The translations under genes were made by a program, and so were the position numbers. Source: an uncultured Bacilli bacterium (GTDB taxonomy: Bacteria; Bacillota_I; Bacilli_A; RF39; UBA660). Taken from it: a stretch of 11,187 nt of DNA. Where the stretch lies: the NCBI GenBank assembly GCA_947629125.1, contig CANRCO010000034.1:1-11187 (forward strand), given 5' to 3'. The notes under the pieces are model-generated. The model searched no databases and was not told the DNA's origin. It worked only from the letters and a program-made list of their open reading frames with translations. Positions within the stretch are counted from its first letter, which is position 1, and each line of letters starts with the position of its first letter. Of the stretch, positions 6,274-11,187 are shown piece after piece.

Positions 6274-7473
6274 ATGAAAAGAGTTACTATTGAAAAATTA
6301 GATAATTTAGGTAGAGGTATAGCTTATGTTGATGAAAAAATTTGTTTTATACCAGCATGTTTGCCTAAGGAAGTAGTTGATATTGAATTAACTAGTGTTC
6401 ATAAAAATTATTTAGAAGGTAAAGTAGTTAATATTGTTAAAACTAGTGAAAAAAGAATTAAGGAACTTTGTCCATATTTTAATGAATGTGGAGGGTGTAG
6501 CTTTCTTAATTTAACTTATTTAGATAGTTTAAATATAAAAAAAGAAATTTATGAAGATTTATTAAAGAAAAATAAATTAGCTGTTAATTTAGAAATAGTA
6601 AGTAATATTAATGATTTTAATTATCGTAATAAAGTAAGTTTAAAAATAGAAAATTCTTTAGTAGGGTATTATCAAAGTAAAACTAATAATTTAGTAGCGA
6701 TAAATGAGTGTTTAGTAGCTAATAAAGAAATTAATCGGTTTATTAAAAAAATTTATTTATTAAATTTAACTAAAGCTTTAGTAACCATTAGATGTAACTA
6801 TTTAAATGAATTATTAATTGTTATTAATACTAAAGAAAAATGTAACTGTGATATTGCTAAGTTAACTAAAGAATTTAAAATAGCAGGAATTATCTTTAAT
6901 GATAAATGTATTTATCAAAACAATTATTTTTATGAAAAAGTAAATGATTTACTATTTAAAGTATCTTATAATTCTTTTTTTCAAATTAATCCTTATATAA
7001 CTAGCAAATTATTTGAATATTTAAAGCAGTTTATTACTAAAGATGATGTAGTAGCTGATTTATATTCGGGAGTAGGTACTCTAAGTATAGTTGCTGCTAA
7101 AAAAGCAAGAAGGGTATATAGTTTAGAAATAAATAAAAATGCAGTTTTAGATGGTTTAGAAAATAGTCGTTTAAACAAAGTAGATAATATTACTTTTTTT
7201 AAGGGTAATGTTAATCAAACTATTTTGAATATTAAAGAAAAAGTTAATACGATAATCATTGACCCACCACGTAGTGGTTTAGATAAAAAAACAATGAATA
7301 GTATTTTAAATATTAAGCCCCAAAAGATAATTTATATTTCTTGTAATCCCCAAACTTTAATTAGAGATTTATTAATTTTAAAGGAATTTTATACTTTTGA
7401 TGCAATAAAACTATTAGATATGTTTAGTTATTCATATCATATTGAGTCTTTATGTGTTTTAAATTTAAAATAA
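6274..7473 (+). CDS. rlmD: 23S rRNA (uracil-C5)-methyltransferase, RlmD/RlmCD type (TrmA superfamily)
   Basis: This is a 399-residue S-adenosylmethionine-dependent enzyme methylating C5 of uridine in 23S rRNA. Residues 1-55 are a compact TRAM-like RNA-binding domain (NLGRGIAYVDEKICFIP). Iron-sulfur ligands are C66, C72, C75 (CPYFNECGGC) and C146. The catalytic domain shows FFQINP (235-240), DLYSGVGTLS (262-271, cofactor loop), IDPPRSG (329-335) and ISCNP with nucleophile C357. The C-terminus has DMFSYSYHIES, giving the general-base Glu391. The motif is unusual here: the family normally has FPxTxHxE. It is about 50 residues shorter than typical members but all motifs are present. Many Bacillota have one enzyme (RlmCD) for two sites, so site specificity is not settled. 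The codons from His389 to the end are duplicated at 9190-9222. Confidence 0.93.
   Translation: MKRVTIEKLDNLGRGIAYVDEKICFIPACLPKEVVDIELTSVHKNYLEGKVVNIVKTSEKRIKELCPYFNECGGCSFLNLTYLDSLNIKKEIYEDLLKKNKLAVNLEIVSNINDFNYRNKVSLKIENSLVGYYQSKTNNLVAINECLVANKEINRFIKKIYLLNLTKALVTIRCNYLNELLIVINTKEKCNCDIAKLTKEFKIAGIIFNDKCIYQNNYFYEKVNDLLFKVSYNSFFQINPYITSKLFEYLKQFITKDDVVADLYSGVGTLSIVAAKKARRVYSLEINKNAVLDGLENSRLNKVDNITFFKGNVNQTILNIKEKVNTIIIDPPRSGLDKKTMNSILNIKPQKIIYISCNPQTLIRDLLILKEFYTFDAIKLLDMFSYSYHIESLCVLNLK
7438..7470 (+). repeat. Left direct repeat (attL-like) at the end of rlmD
   Basis: 33 bases starting exactly at the His389 codon and ending before the stop. They match 9190-9222 except G at 7446 against A at 9198, a silent GAG/GAA difference. 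Both copies are in a frame that encodes HIESLCVLNLK. Confidence 0.85.
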
Positions 7474-7542
7474 ACCTTATAAAGGAGAATCCACTATTAA
7501 TATGATTTAAGAAAATAACCTTTATATATAACAAAAATGCAC

Positions 7543-7580
7543 TAAATGCTCACATAACTATTGACTAATGTGAGCATTTA
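7543..7580. promoter_or_regulatory. Inverted-repeat operator candidate of the abiE operon
   Basis: TAAATGCTCACAT (7543-7555) and ATGTGAGCATTTA (7568-7580) form a perfect 13-bp inverted repeat around 12 bases that contain the -35 box. AbiEi antitoxins are known to bind inverted repeats in their own promoter and repress it, so this is the likely operator. There is no T run after it, so it is not a terminator. Confidence 0.7.
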
Positions 7581-7589
7581 AGTTAAAAT
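7561..7589 (+). promoter_or_regulatory. Sigma-A promoter of abiEi-abiEii
   Basis: TTGACT (-35, 7561-7566), a 17-base spacer and TAAAAT (-10, 7584-7589). The -35 lies in the loop of the inverted repeat and the right arm occupies most of the spacer, so a bound repressor would block polymerase. The start near 7596 gives a very short leader. Confidence 0.65.
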
Positions 7590-7607
7590 TAAAGCGGGTG
7601 ATAAAAA

Positions 7608-8150
7608 ATGTTATATGCACATAAGGAATTGTTAAAGAAATATAAGTCAAATTATCAAATAAAAAAAGCAGTAAAAGAGCAGAAAATTTTTAAAATTGAA
7701 AAGGGTATTTATTCAGATAAGAAAAATGTTCACTATTTAGAGATTATTGTTAAAAAATACCCTAAAGCAATTATTACAGGAGAATCTGCATACTATTATC
7801 ATAATTTAGCAGATGTAATACCAGATAAAATATGTTTAGCAACTAAAAGAAATGCAGTAAGAATAAAAGATAAGAGAATAAAACAGTTTTTTGTAAATGA
7901 TAACTTATTTGAACTTGGAAAGGAAAATATAATATTTGAGGGTGTTTCTATAACTATTTATAATAAAGAAAAAATGTTAATAGAACTTATAAAAAATAAG
8001 AAAAGCATTCCATTTGATTATTATAAAGAAGTTATATTAAATTATAGAAATATTGTTGATGATTTACAAAATTGGAAAATAGAACAATATTTAGAAAATT
8101 ATAGTCAAGAAGAACGAATACTTGATATTATTCAAAAGGAGGTTTTCTAG
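7608..8150 (+). CDS. abiEi: AbiEi-family antitoxin / transcriptional autorepressor
   Basis: This is a 180-residue antitoxin of a type IV AbiE system. Residues 1-38 form a winged helix-turn-helix ending in the family signature KGIYSD (about 32-37). The rest is the antitoxin domain: AIITGESAYYYHNLADVIPDKICLAT matches the conserved 'gesAl..hgLtd.iP..i.l.t' stretch, followed by FEGVSITIYNKEKMLIELIKNK, like the conserved 'g..i.vy..ErtliDli'. The C-terminus is short compared with many AbiEi (190-210). The ribosome site is AGCGGGTGA (7593-7601), 6 bases before ATG. The stop shares one base with the start of abiEii (TAGTG). Known role: neutralises the toxin without stable complex formation and represses the operon by binding promoter inverted repeats, which are visible upstream. 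Confidence 0.85.
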   Translation: MLYAHKELLKKYKSNYQIKKAVKEQKIFKIEKGIYSDKKNVHYLEIIVKKYPKAIITGESAYYYHNLADVIPDKICLATKRNAVRIKDKRIKQFFVNDNLFELGKENIIFEGVSITIYNKEKMLIELIKNKKSIPFDYYKEVILNYRNIVDDLQNWKIEQYLENYSQEERILDIIQKEVF

Positions 8151-8962
8151 TGAATTTATATGAATTAGTTCAAAAATATGAAGAAATGGGCTATAAAAAT
8201 GCTGATGCAGTAGCAAAAGTTGCACAAGATATAATTTTATTAAAAATCTCTAAAAGTAAATTTAATAAAAATGTAACTATAAAAGGTGGAGTTGTTATGC
8301 ACAGTATTTCAAATGATTTACGCCGTGCAACTCGTGATTTAGATTTAGATTTTATAAAATATTCCTTAGAAGATAAATCTATTAAAAATTTTATAAGTAA
8401 GTTAAATAGTGATGATGTTACAATTGGTATTGTTTCTAAAATAACAGAATTAAAACATCAAGATTATAATGGAAAAAGAGTTATGATTCGACTAAAAGAT
8501 AAGTTCGGTTATGAAATAAATGCCAAACTAGATATTGGTGTACATAAAGATTTTGAAATAGAACAAGATGAATATTGTTTTAATTTAGATGTATTTGATA
8601 AAAGTGTAAATCTTCTTATAAATTCGCGTGAGCAGATTTTTGTAGAAAAAATGAAGACATTATTAAAGTTAGGATATATTTCTTCAAGATATAAAGATGT
8701 ACTTGATTTTTATTATTTAATAAATAATAGCAATATGAATAAAGGAAAATTAGAGAATTATTTTAAAAAATATATTTTTGATGATAGTAATATGTTAGAA
8801 AATAACACAGAAGATATTTATAATAGGTTACAAAAGATATTCAATAGAACAGATTTTAAAAAAAATTTTTATTCAATTAAAAATAATTGGTTAGAATTGC
8901 CGATAGAAGAAGTAATTGATAGTATTCTTAAATATATGTTTGAATTTGTAGTTACATTTTAA
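8150..8962 (+). CDS. abiEii: AbiEii-family nucleotidyltransferase toxin
   Basis: This is a 270-residue toxin of the AbiEii/AbiGii/MenT nucleotidyltransferase-like family. Conserved elements are all present. IKGGVVM (44-50) is the KGG motif. RRATRDLDLDF (58-68) holds the metal-binding Asp pair D63 and D65. AKLDIGVH (125-132) has a third Asp, D128. FVEKMKTLL (164-172) is motif III, and SSRYKDVLDFYYL (178-190) is motif IV (R-x-K-D-x-x-D). The toxin therefore looks intact. Family members transfer nucleotides; mycobacterial MenT toxins modify tRNA 3' ends, and AbiE systems abort phage infection. The substrate here is unknown. The start is GTG (8150), set by a strong AAAAGGAGG at 8134-8142 and overlapping the antitoxin stop. 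No terminator is seen after it. Confidence 0.9.
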   Translation: MNLYELVQKYEEMGYKNADAVAKVAQDIILLKISKSKFNKNVTIKGGVVMHSISNDLRRATRDLDLDFIKYSLEDKSIKNFISKLNSDDVTIGIVSKITELKHQDYNGKRVMIRLKDKFGYEINAKLDIGVHKDFEIEQDEYCFNLDVFDKSVNLLINSREQIFVEKMKTLLKLGYISSRYKDVLDFYYLINNSNMNKGKLENYFKKYIFDDSNMLENNTEDIYNRLQKIFNRTDFKKNFYSIKNNWLELPIEEVIDSILKYMFEFVVTF

Positions 8963-8972
8963 TGACAAGTAG

Positions 8973-9188
8973 CCCGAAAATAAATCTTTTTCTGAATATG
9001 CTAGAAGTAAAAGTAAAAATTTAGGTAAACTTACAAAGTATGCCAAAATTATGAAATTTGAAATGAAGGTAAGTGAATGAAGATATTGGTTTATTTGTTT
9101 CATTAGAATACATAACTAATATTTTAAGCGAAGAAGAAGTGAATATATAAAAAGTGATATTTGCTATATTCATAATGAAACAAACTAG
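8973..9188 (+). pseudogene. Decayed coding remnants downstream of abiEii
   Basis: Three short open stretches lie in two frames without usable starts. Stretch 8973-9080 encodes 35 residues (begins PENKSFSEYA, contains NLGKLTKYAKIMKFEMKV). Stretch 9073-9150 encodes VNEDIGLFVSLEYITNILSE and a short tail. A final stretch ending at the TAG 9186-9188 encodes SEYIKSDICYIHNETN. Composition and heptad-like spacing look like real protein, and small frameshifts would join them. The first resembles the C-terminal helices of AbiEi-type antitoxins (a helix, then 'nl.kL.eyAk....e.kv'), so it may be a relic of another antitoxin; this is a guess from memory of the family. The rest is unrecognised. Confidence 0.4.
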
Positions 9189-9231
9189 CCATATTGAATC
9201 TTTATGTGTTTTAAATTTAAAAAATAAATAA
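9175..9231 (+). pseudogene. Displaced 3' end of an rlmD-type methyltransferase gene
   Basis: From ATG 9175 this reads MKQTSHIESLCVLNLKNK and stops at TAA 9229-9231. HIESLCVLNLK is identical to the end of the intact enzyme; two extra codons (Asn-Lys) precede this stop. The upstream QTS fits the family pattern FPxTxHxE better than the SYSY of the intact gene. It has no ribosome site and is not a functional gene; it marks the right edge of the insertion or the relic of a second methyltransferase gene. Confidence 0.6.
9190..9222 (+). repeat. Right direct repeat (attR-like)
   Basis: The second copy of the 33-base end of rlmD, 1752 bases from the first, same orientation, one mismatch. Downstream, left and right copies diverge apart from shared A/T-rich bases, so the similarity ends sharply here. 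Confidence 0.85.
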
Positions 9232-9240
9232 ATTATAAGA

Positions 9241-9269
9241 TTGTATTTCTTTATATTTAGTGGTAAAAT
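9241..9269 (+). promoter_or_regulatory. Promoter of the ATLF-like protein gene
   Basis: TTGTAT (9241-9246), a 17-base spacer and TAAAAT (9264-9269) preceded by TGg, an extended -10. The start near 9276 lies downstream of an in-frame GTG at 9260, which rules that codon out as the translation start. The promoter begins 18 bases after the right repeat, so the gene is expressed independently of the island. Confidence 0.65.
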
Positions 9270-9301
9270 ACGCTTTGTATTATTTTTTAAGGAGGTGCAA
9301 T

Positions 9302-10549
9302 ATGACTGATAATGAGATAATTATTTATTTAGTAATCTTACTTGTAGTTGTTTTATTATTATATTGGTTTTCTAATAATATAGGTAAACACAAAAAAAAT
9401 AAAACTAAAAAAGAAATTATTCATAATGAAAAAATAAAACAGCAAGAAATAATTATGCCTCAAGAACCTGTAATTAAAACTAATAATTTACATATTGCTC
9501 CTGAATTAGAAAATATCAATAAAACTTTATCTATAGCTGATATTATTGAAAATAAAATACCAGTTGCACCAATTATTCAAAACGAACCAATTATTCCAGT
9601 AGAAATTGAACAAAAAAATTTAGATATGGAAAAACCAATTCAAGAAATTGATTATAATCAAGATAATGTTAATAGTTTTGTTATTGGAGAATTAACTGAA
9701 GAAGAAACTTATGAAGAAGAAATAAAAGAGGAAGAAAACATTGAACCAGAAGAACAAAGCAAAAGTTCTTTAGCTCCTTTATTAACTACAGCTTTAAGTA
9801 TTCCTTTATTAAAAAAAGATAAAGAAAAAGATAATTCTGAAAATTATATTAATTATAAACCCAAAGAAAATAATGTAATGAAAGTAGACAATTCAGTTAG
9901 CTTAAATAATGAAAAATGTGCTTATTTTCAATATGATTTATTACCAGATTGGTTAAAAGATTTAATGCAAAAAGAAAATTATAATTTAGTAATTACTAAT
10001 GATGAATCTTTAACTAAAGACTCTGCTGCTTTATTTACTCCAATGGAAAAACAAATGGACCGTTATATGATTTTCCAAGGCGAAAATGAAAAAGAAATAG
10101 AACATTCAATTTTAATTACAGTTGGTCATTTTGTCGATAATTATTTAGGTAATTTAGCTGATGCTCCTCAAGAAGAACAAATTGATATTAAACTTTTTTC
10201 AGTTAATTCAAATGAATGGCTAGAAATCTATGAAAAAAATAAACATAAATTGAAAAAACAAGGAATATCATCACCAAGTTCATATTTTGCTAATGCATTT
10301 CGTAAATATATAATTAGTAAAGAAGAATTAAGAAAAAAAGATAATGCCGCTTTTAAATTTGTTGACCAATGTATGCAGGTTTTAGAATTTCATTATCAAA
10401 AAGATTTAGTTGAAAATAATTGCCTTAATTTGGAAGATTTTAAAAACCAAGAAAAAGTTAATAAATTTATAAATATTTATGAAGAACCTCAAGAAGAACA
10501 AATAAATAATTTTAATTATTATGAATATAACAATAATAAAAGTCGTTAA
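9302..10549 (+). CDS. Membrane-anchored ATLF-like (anthrax lethal factor-like) pseudo-metallopeptidase
   Basis: This is a 415-residue protein. The start at 9302 is fixed by a perfect AAGGAGGTG (9289-9297). Residues 6-23 are one membrane helix, then a Lys-rich stretch, and residues about 40-205 are a low-complexity linker rich in Glu, Asn, Ile and Pro. The C-terminal domain (about 206-370) follows the ATLF/PPEP metallopeptidase layout: ITVGHFVDNYLG (272-283) aligns with lethal factor HEFGHAVDDYAG, and SYFANAFRKY (327-336), then LRKKDNAAFKFVDQ, aligns with EFFAEAFRLM and its LKVQKNAPKTFQFINDQ segment. Only the second zinc His (H276) is kept. The first His is Ile272, the catalytic Glu is Thr273 and the third-ligand Glu is Ser327, so peptidase activity is not expected. 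The topology is uncertain: either side of the membrane is possible. The alignment is from memory; the fold assignment is inference and the function is unknown. Confidence 0.75.
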   Translation: MTDNEIIIYLVILLVVVLLLYWFSNNIGKHKKNKTKKEIIHNEKIKQQEIIMPQEPVIKTNNLHIAPELENINKTLSIADIIENKIPVAPIIQNEPIIPVEIEQKNLDMEKPIQEIDYNQDNVNSFVIGELTEEETYEEEIKEEENIEPEEQSKSSLAPLLTTALSIPLLKKDKEKDNSENYINYKPKENNVMKVDNSVSLNNEKCAYFQYDLLPDWLKDLMQKENYNLVITNDESLTKDSAALFTPMEKQMDRYMIFQGENEKEIEHSILITVGHFVDNYLGNLADAPQEEQIDIKLFSVNSNEWLEIYEKNKHKLKKQGISSPSSYFANAFRKYIISKEELRKKDNAAFKFVDQCMQVLEFHYQKDLVENNCLNLEDFKNQEKVNKFINIYEEPQEEQINNFNYYEYNNNKSR

Positions 10550-10558
10550 AATTAATAT

Positions 10559-10587
10559 TTGCTTTATCACAAATATTGTATTATAAT
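10559..10587 (+). promoter_or_regulatory. Sigma-A promoter of tRNA-Arg
   Basis: TTGCTT (10559-10564), a 17-base spacer and a perfect TATAAT (10582-10587). The start near 10594 lies about 14 bases before the tRNA. It uses the same -35 hexamer as the promoter at 350. The -35 overlaps an 8-bp inverted repeat (10554-10561 with 10570-10577) that lacks a T run. Confidence 0.75.
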
Positions 10588-10607
10588 TAATGTGTTATTT
10601 CTTTTTT

Positions 10608-10684
10608 GCGCCCATAGCTCAATTGGATAGAGCGCTAGACTACGGATCTAGAGGTTGGGGGTTCGACTCCCTTTGGGCGTACCA
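10608..10684 (+). tRNA. tRNA-Arg (anticodon ACG)
   Basis: A complete 77-nt cloverleaf with encoded CCA. The acceptor GCGCCCA pairs with TGGGCGT (the first pair is G-U), then discriminator A and CCA. The D-arm is GCTC...GAGC, the anticodon stem is CTAGA/TCTAG with loop CTACGGA, anticodon ACG (10642-10644), and the T-loop is TTCGACT. A34 is normally converted to inosine to read CGU, CGC and CGA. Confidence 0.96.
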
Positions 10685-10722
10685 GATTGATACCAAACTC
10701 GGAAAAATACGAGTAAAAAATA

Positions 10723-10751
10723 AAGAACGTACTTGATAAAAGTGCGTTTTT
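10723..10751 (+). terminator. Intrinsic terminator after tRNA-Arg
   Basis: AACGTACTT (10726-10734) pairs with AAGTGCGTT (10740-10748) over 9 bp (one G-U) around GATAA. The stem can extend through flanking A and T bases, ending in a T run at 10747-10751. A smaller 5-bp hairpin (ACTCG 10697-10701 with CGAGT 10710-10714) lies between the tRNA and this terminator. Confidence 0.75.
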
Positions 10752-10796
10752 ATGTTATGATGTATTTTGTCAAGGAAACTTGCATAAAATAAAAAA

Positions 10797-10908
10797 GGAA
10801 CATTCAATATTGCAGTGTTGAGTGTTACCTAATAATTTGGTGTAGCACCTAATTCAAAACTGTTGAGTTAGGTGCACTTTTAATTTAGTATTACGAAAAG
10901 TAATACTA
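10797..10908 (+). other. Gene-free region with three consecutive stem-loops (possible structured RNA)
   Basis: No convincing gene lies in 10685-11112. Within it are three hairpins in a row. The first is AACATTCAA 10799-10807 with TTGAGTGTT 10818-10826 (one G-U), extended by GG/CC across a bulged A. The second is 10845-10857 with 10863-10875, 13 bp (one G-U, GCACCTAA core), loop AACTG, then ACTTTT, which resembles a terminator. The third is TAGTATTAC 10886-10894 with GTAATACTA 10900-10908, a perfect 9 bp with loop GAAAA. Hairpins 1 and 2 both place TCAA before and TTGAGT after the loop. They could be a small RNA, a chain of terminators or a decayed inserted repeat. The remaining bases to 11020 are plain A/T-rich sequence. 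Confidence 0.5.
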
Positions 10909-11020
10909 TAAGTAAAAGGATGATAATGATCAAAGCAAAAATTAAAAAAACACACTTGCAACATAATACAAACTTTATAATCAAAAAAAATTTCAAGTTT
11001 TATAATTTTTTATAAAAATA

Positions 11021-11049
11021 TTGCTATTTTTTGATTTTTATGATAGAAT
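11021..11049 (+). promoter_or_regulatory. Probable promoter of tRNA-Pro
   Basis: TTGCTA (11021-11026), a 17-base spacer and TAGAAT (11044-11049) preceded by TGa (extended -10). It would start near 11056, leaving a leader of about 57 bases. A perfect TTGACA at 11079-11084 is closer to the tRNA but has no good -10 at the right distance (TAAATT at 14 bases). Confidence 0.5.
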
Positions 11050-11112
11050 TTCAATTGTATTTAAATTTTATTTTTTTATTGACATATTATATATTAGATA
11101 AATTTTAAATAT

Positions 11113-11187
11113 CGAGAAGTAGCACAGCTTGGTAGTGCACCTGGTTTGGGACCAGGGGGTCGCAGGTTCGAATCCTGTCTTCTCGAC
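11113..11187 (+). tRNA. tRNA-Pro (anticodon UGG), 3' CCA cut by the window edge
   Basis: The acceptor CGAGAAG (11113-11119) pairs perfectly with CTTCTCG (11179-11185), followed by discriminator A and the first C of a CCA that runs off the window. The anticodon stem CCTGG/CCAGG encloses loop TTTGGGA, anticodon TGG (11147-11149), which reads proline codons CCA and probably all CCN. The T-loop is TTCGAAT. The first pair C1-G72 is typical of bacterial tRNA-Pro. Confidence 0.95.

Larger units (their letters stand above)
7438..9222. mobile_element. Small AbiE-bearing island inserted at the 3' end of rlmD
   Basis: The last 33 coding bases of the methyltransferase gene (7438-7470) recur as a direct copy at 9190-9222 with 32 of 33 identical. 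The 1.7 kb between them holds the abiEi-abiEii pair and decayed coding remnants, and no housekeeping gene. Duplication of a gene end around foreign cargo is the usual mark of site-specific integration, and the 3' end of rum/rlmD-type methyltransferase genes is a known integration site for conjugative elements in streptococci. No recombinase gene is present, so this is either a deletion derivative or an element mobilised by another. An alternative is unequal recombination with a second methyltransferase gene. Confidence 0.6.

Noticed and set aside
6993..7178. Open frame of 61 codons on the minus strand
   Set aside because: It lies wholly antisense inside the methyltransferase catalytic domain.
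7475..7524. CCTT/AAGG short inverted repeat and AAAGGAG followed by ATG ATT TAA
   Set aside because: The stem has only 4 bp and the frame is two codons; nothing supports a terminator or a leader peptide.
8891..9103. Open frame of 70 codons on the minus strand
   Set aside because: It is antisense to the end of abiEii and the remnant region, with no ribosome site; the plus-strand reading is more protein-like.
9260..9301. GTG at 9260 as start of the ATLF-like protein (14 extra residues)
   Set aside because: It sits within the promoter, upstream of the predicted transcript start; ATG 9302 has a perfect ribosome site and opens directly onto the membrane helix.
10554..10577. AATATTTG/CAAATATT hairpin after the ATLF-like gene as a terminator
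   Set aside because: It is all A-T except one pair and has no T run; the same bases form the tRNA-Arg promoter. The gene may end elsewhere or read through into the tRNA.
10926..11015. 29-codon frame beginning MIKAKIKKTHLQ after AAAGGATGATA
   Set aside because: The ribosome site is acceptable, but composition simply reflects A-rich DNA, there is no promoter, and nothing recognisable is encoded.

Overview
The window is very AT-rich (roughly a quarter G+C by eye) bacterial DNA with Gram-positive style signals: strong AGGAGG-type ribosome sites, sigma-A promoters and a GerA-type spore germination operon. This suggests a low-G+C Bacillota, probably an uncultured Bacilli- or Clostridia-like gut lineage. 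The standard stop code fits: TGA ends the first ger gene inside an ATGA overlap. The lineage is inference; no ribosomal RNA is present.

Layout. Bases 1-390 hold the 3' end of a probable truB, a bidirectional terminator and a leftward tRNA-Gln(CUG). Next come two rightward genes of unknown function: a small protein with three 28-residue repeats (404-1012) and an exported, membrane-anchored protein (1109-2326). The strand then switches. Reading leftward from 6181 are gerAA-gerAC-gerAB, tightly overlapped, followed by a small XRE-type regulator with its own promoter. A divergent rlmD-family 23S rRNA uracil methyltransferase gene runs rightward from 6274.

The accessory part is 7438-9222. The last 33 bases of the methyltransferase reading frame before its stop codon, covering the catalytic His-x-Glu segment, are repeated at 9190-9222 with one silent difference. 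Between the copies lie an abiEi/abiEii type IV toxin-antitoxin (abortive infection) pair, its promoter with a perfect 13-bp inverted repeat around the -35 box, and about 200 bases of decayed coding sequence. This reads as a small or degenerate defence island inserted at the 3' end of the methyltransferase gene; no integrase remains.

Beyond the island, 9302-10549 encodes a membrane-anchored protein whose C-terminal domain closely follows the anthrax lethal factor-like (ATLF) metallopeptidase pattern, but with most zinc and catalytic residues replaced: a likely pseudo-peptidase. The window ends with tRNA-Arg(ACG), a terminator, a gene-free stretch with three consecutive stem-loops, and tRNA-Pro(UGG) cut at its CCA end.

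The most notable items are the ATLF-like pseudo-peptidase, the AbiE island with duplicated gene end, the AbiE operator candidate, a sigma-G-like promoter before gerAA, and the structured 10797-10908 region.
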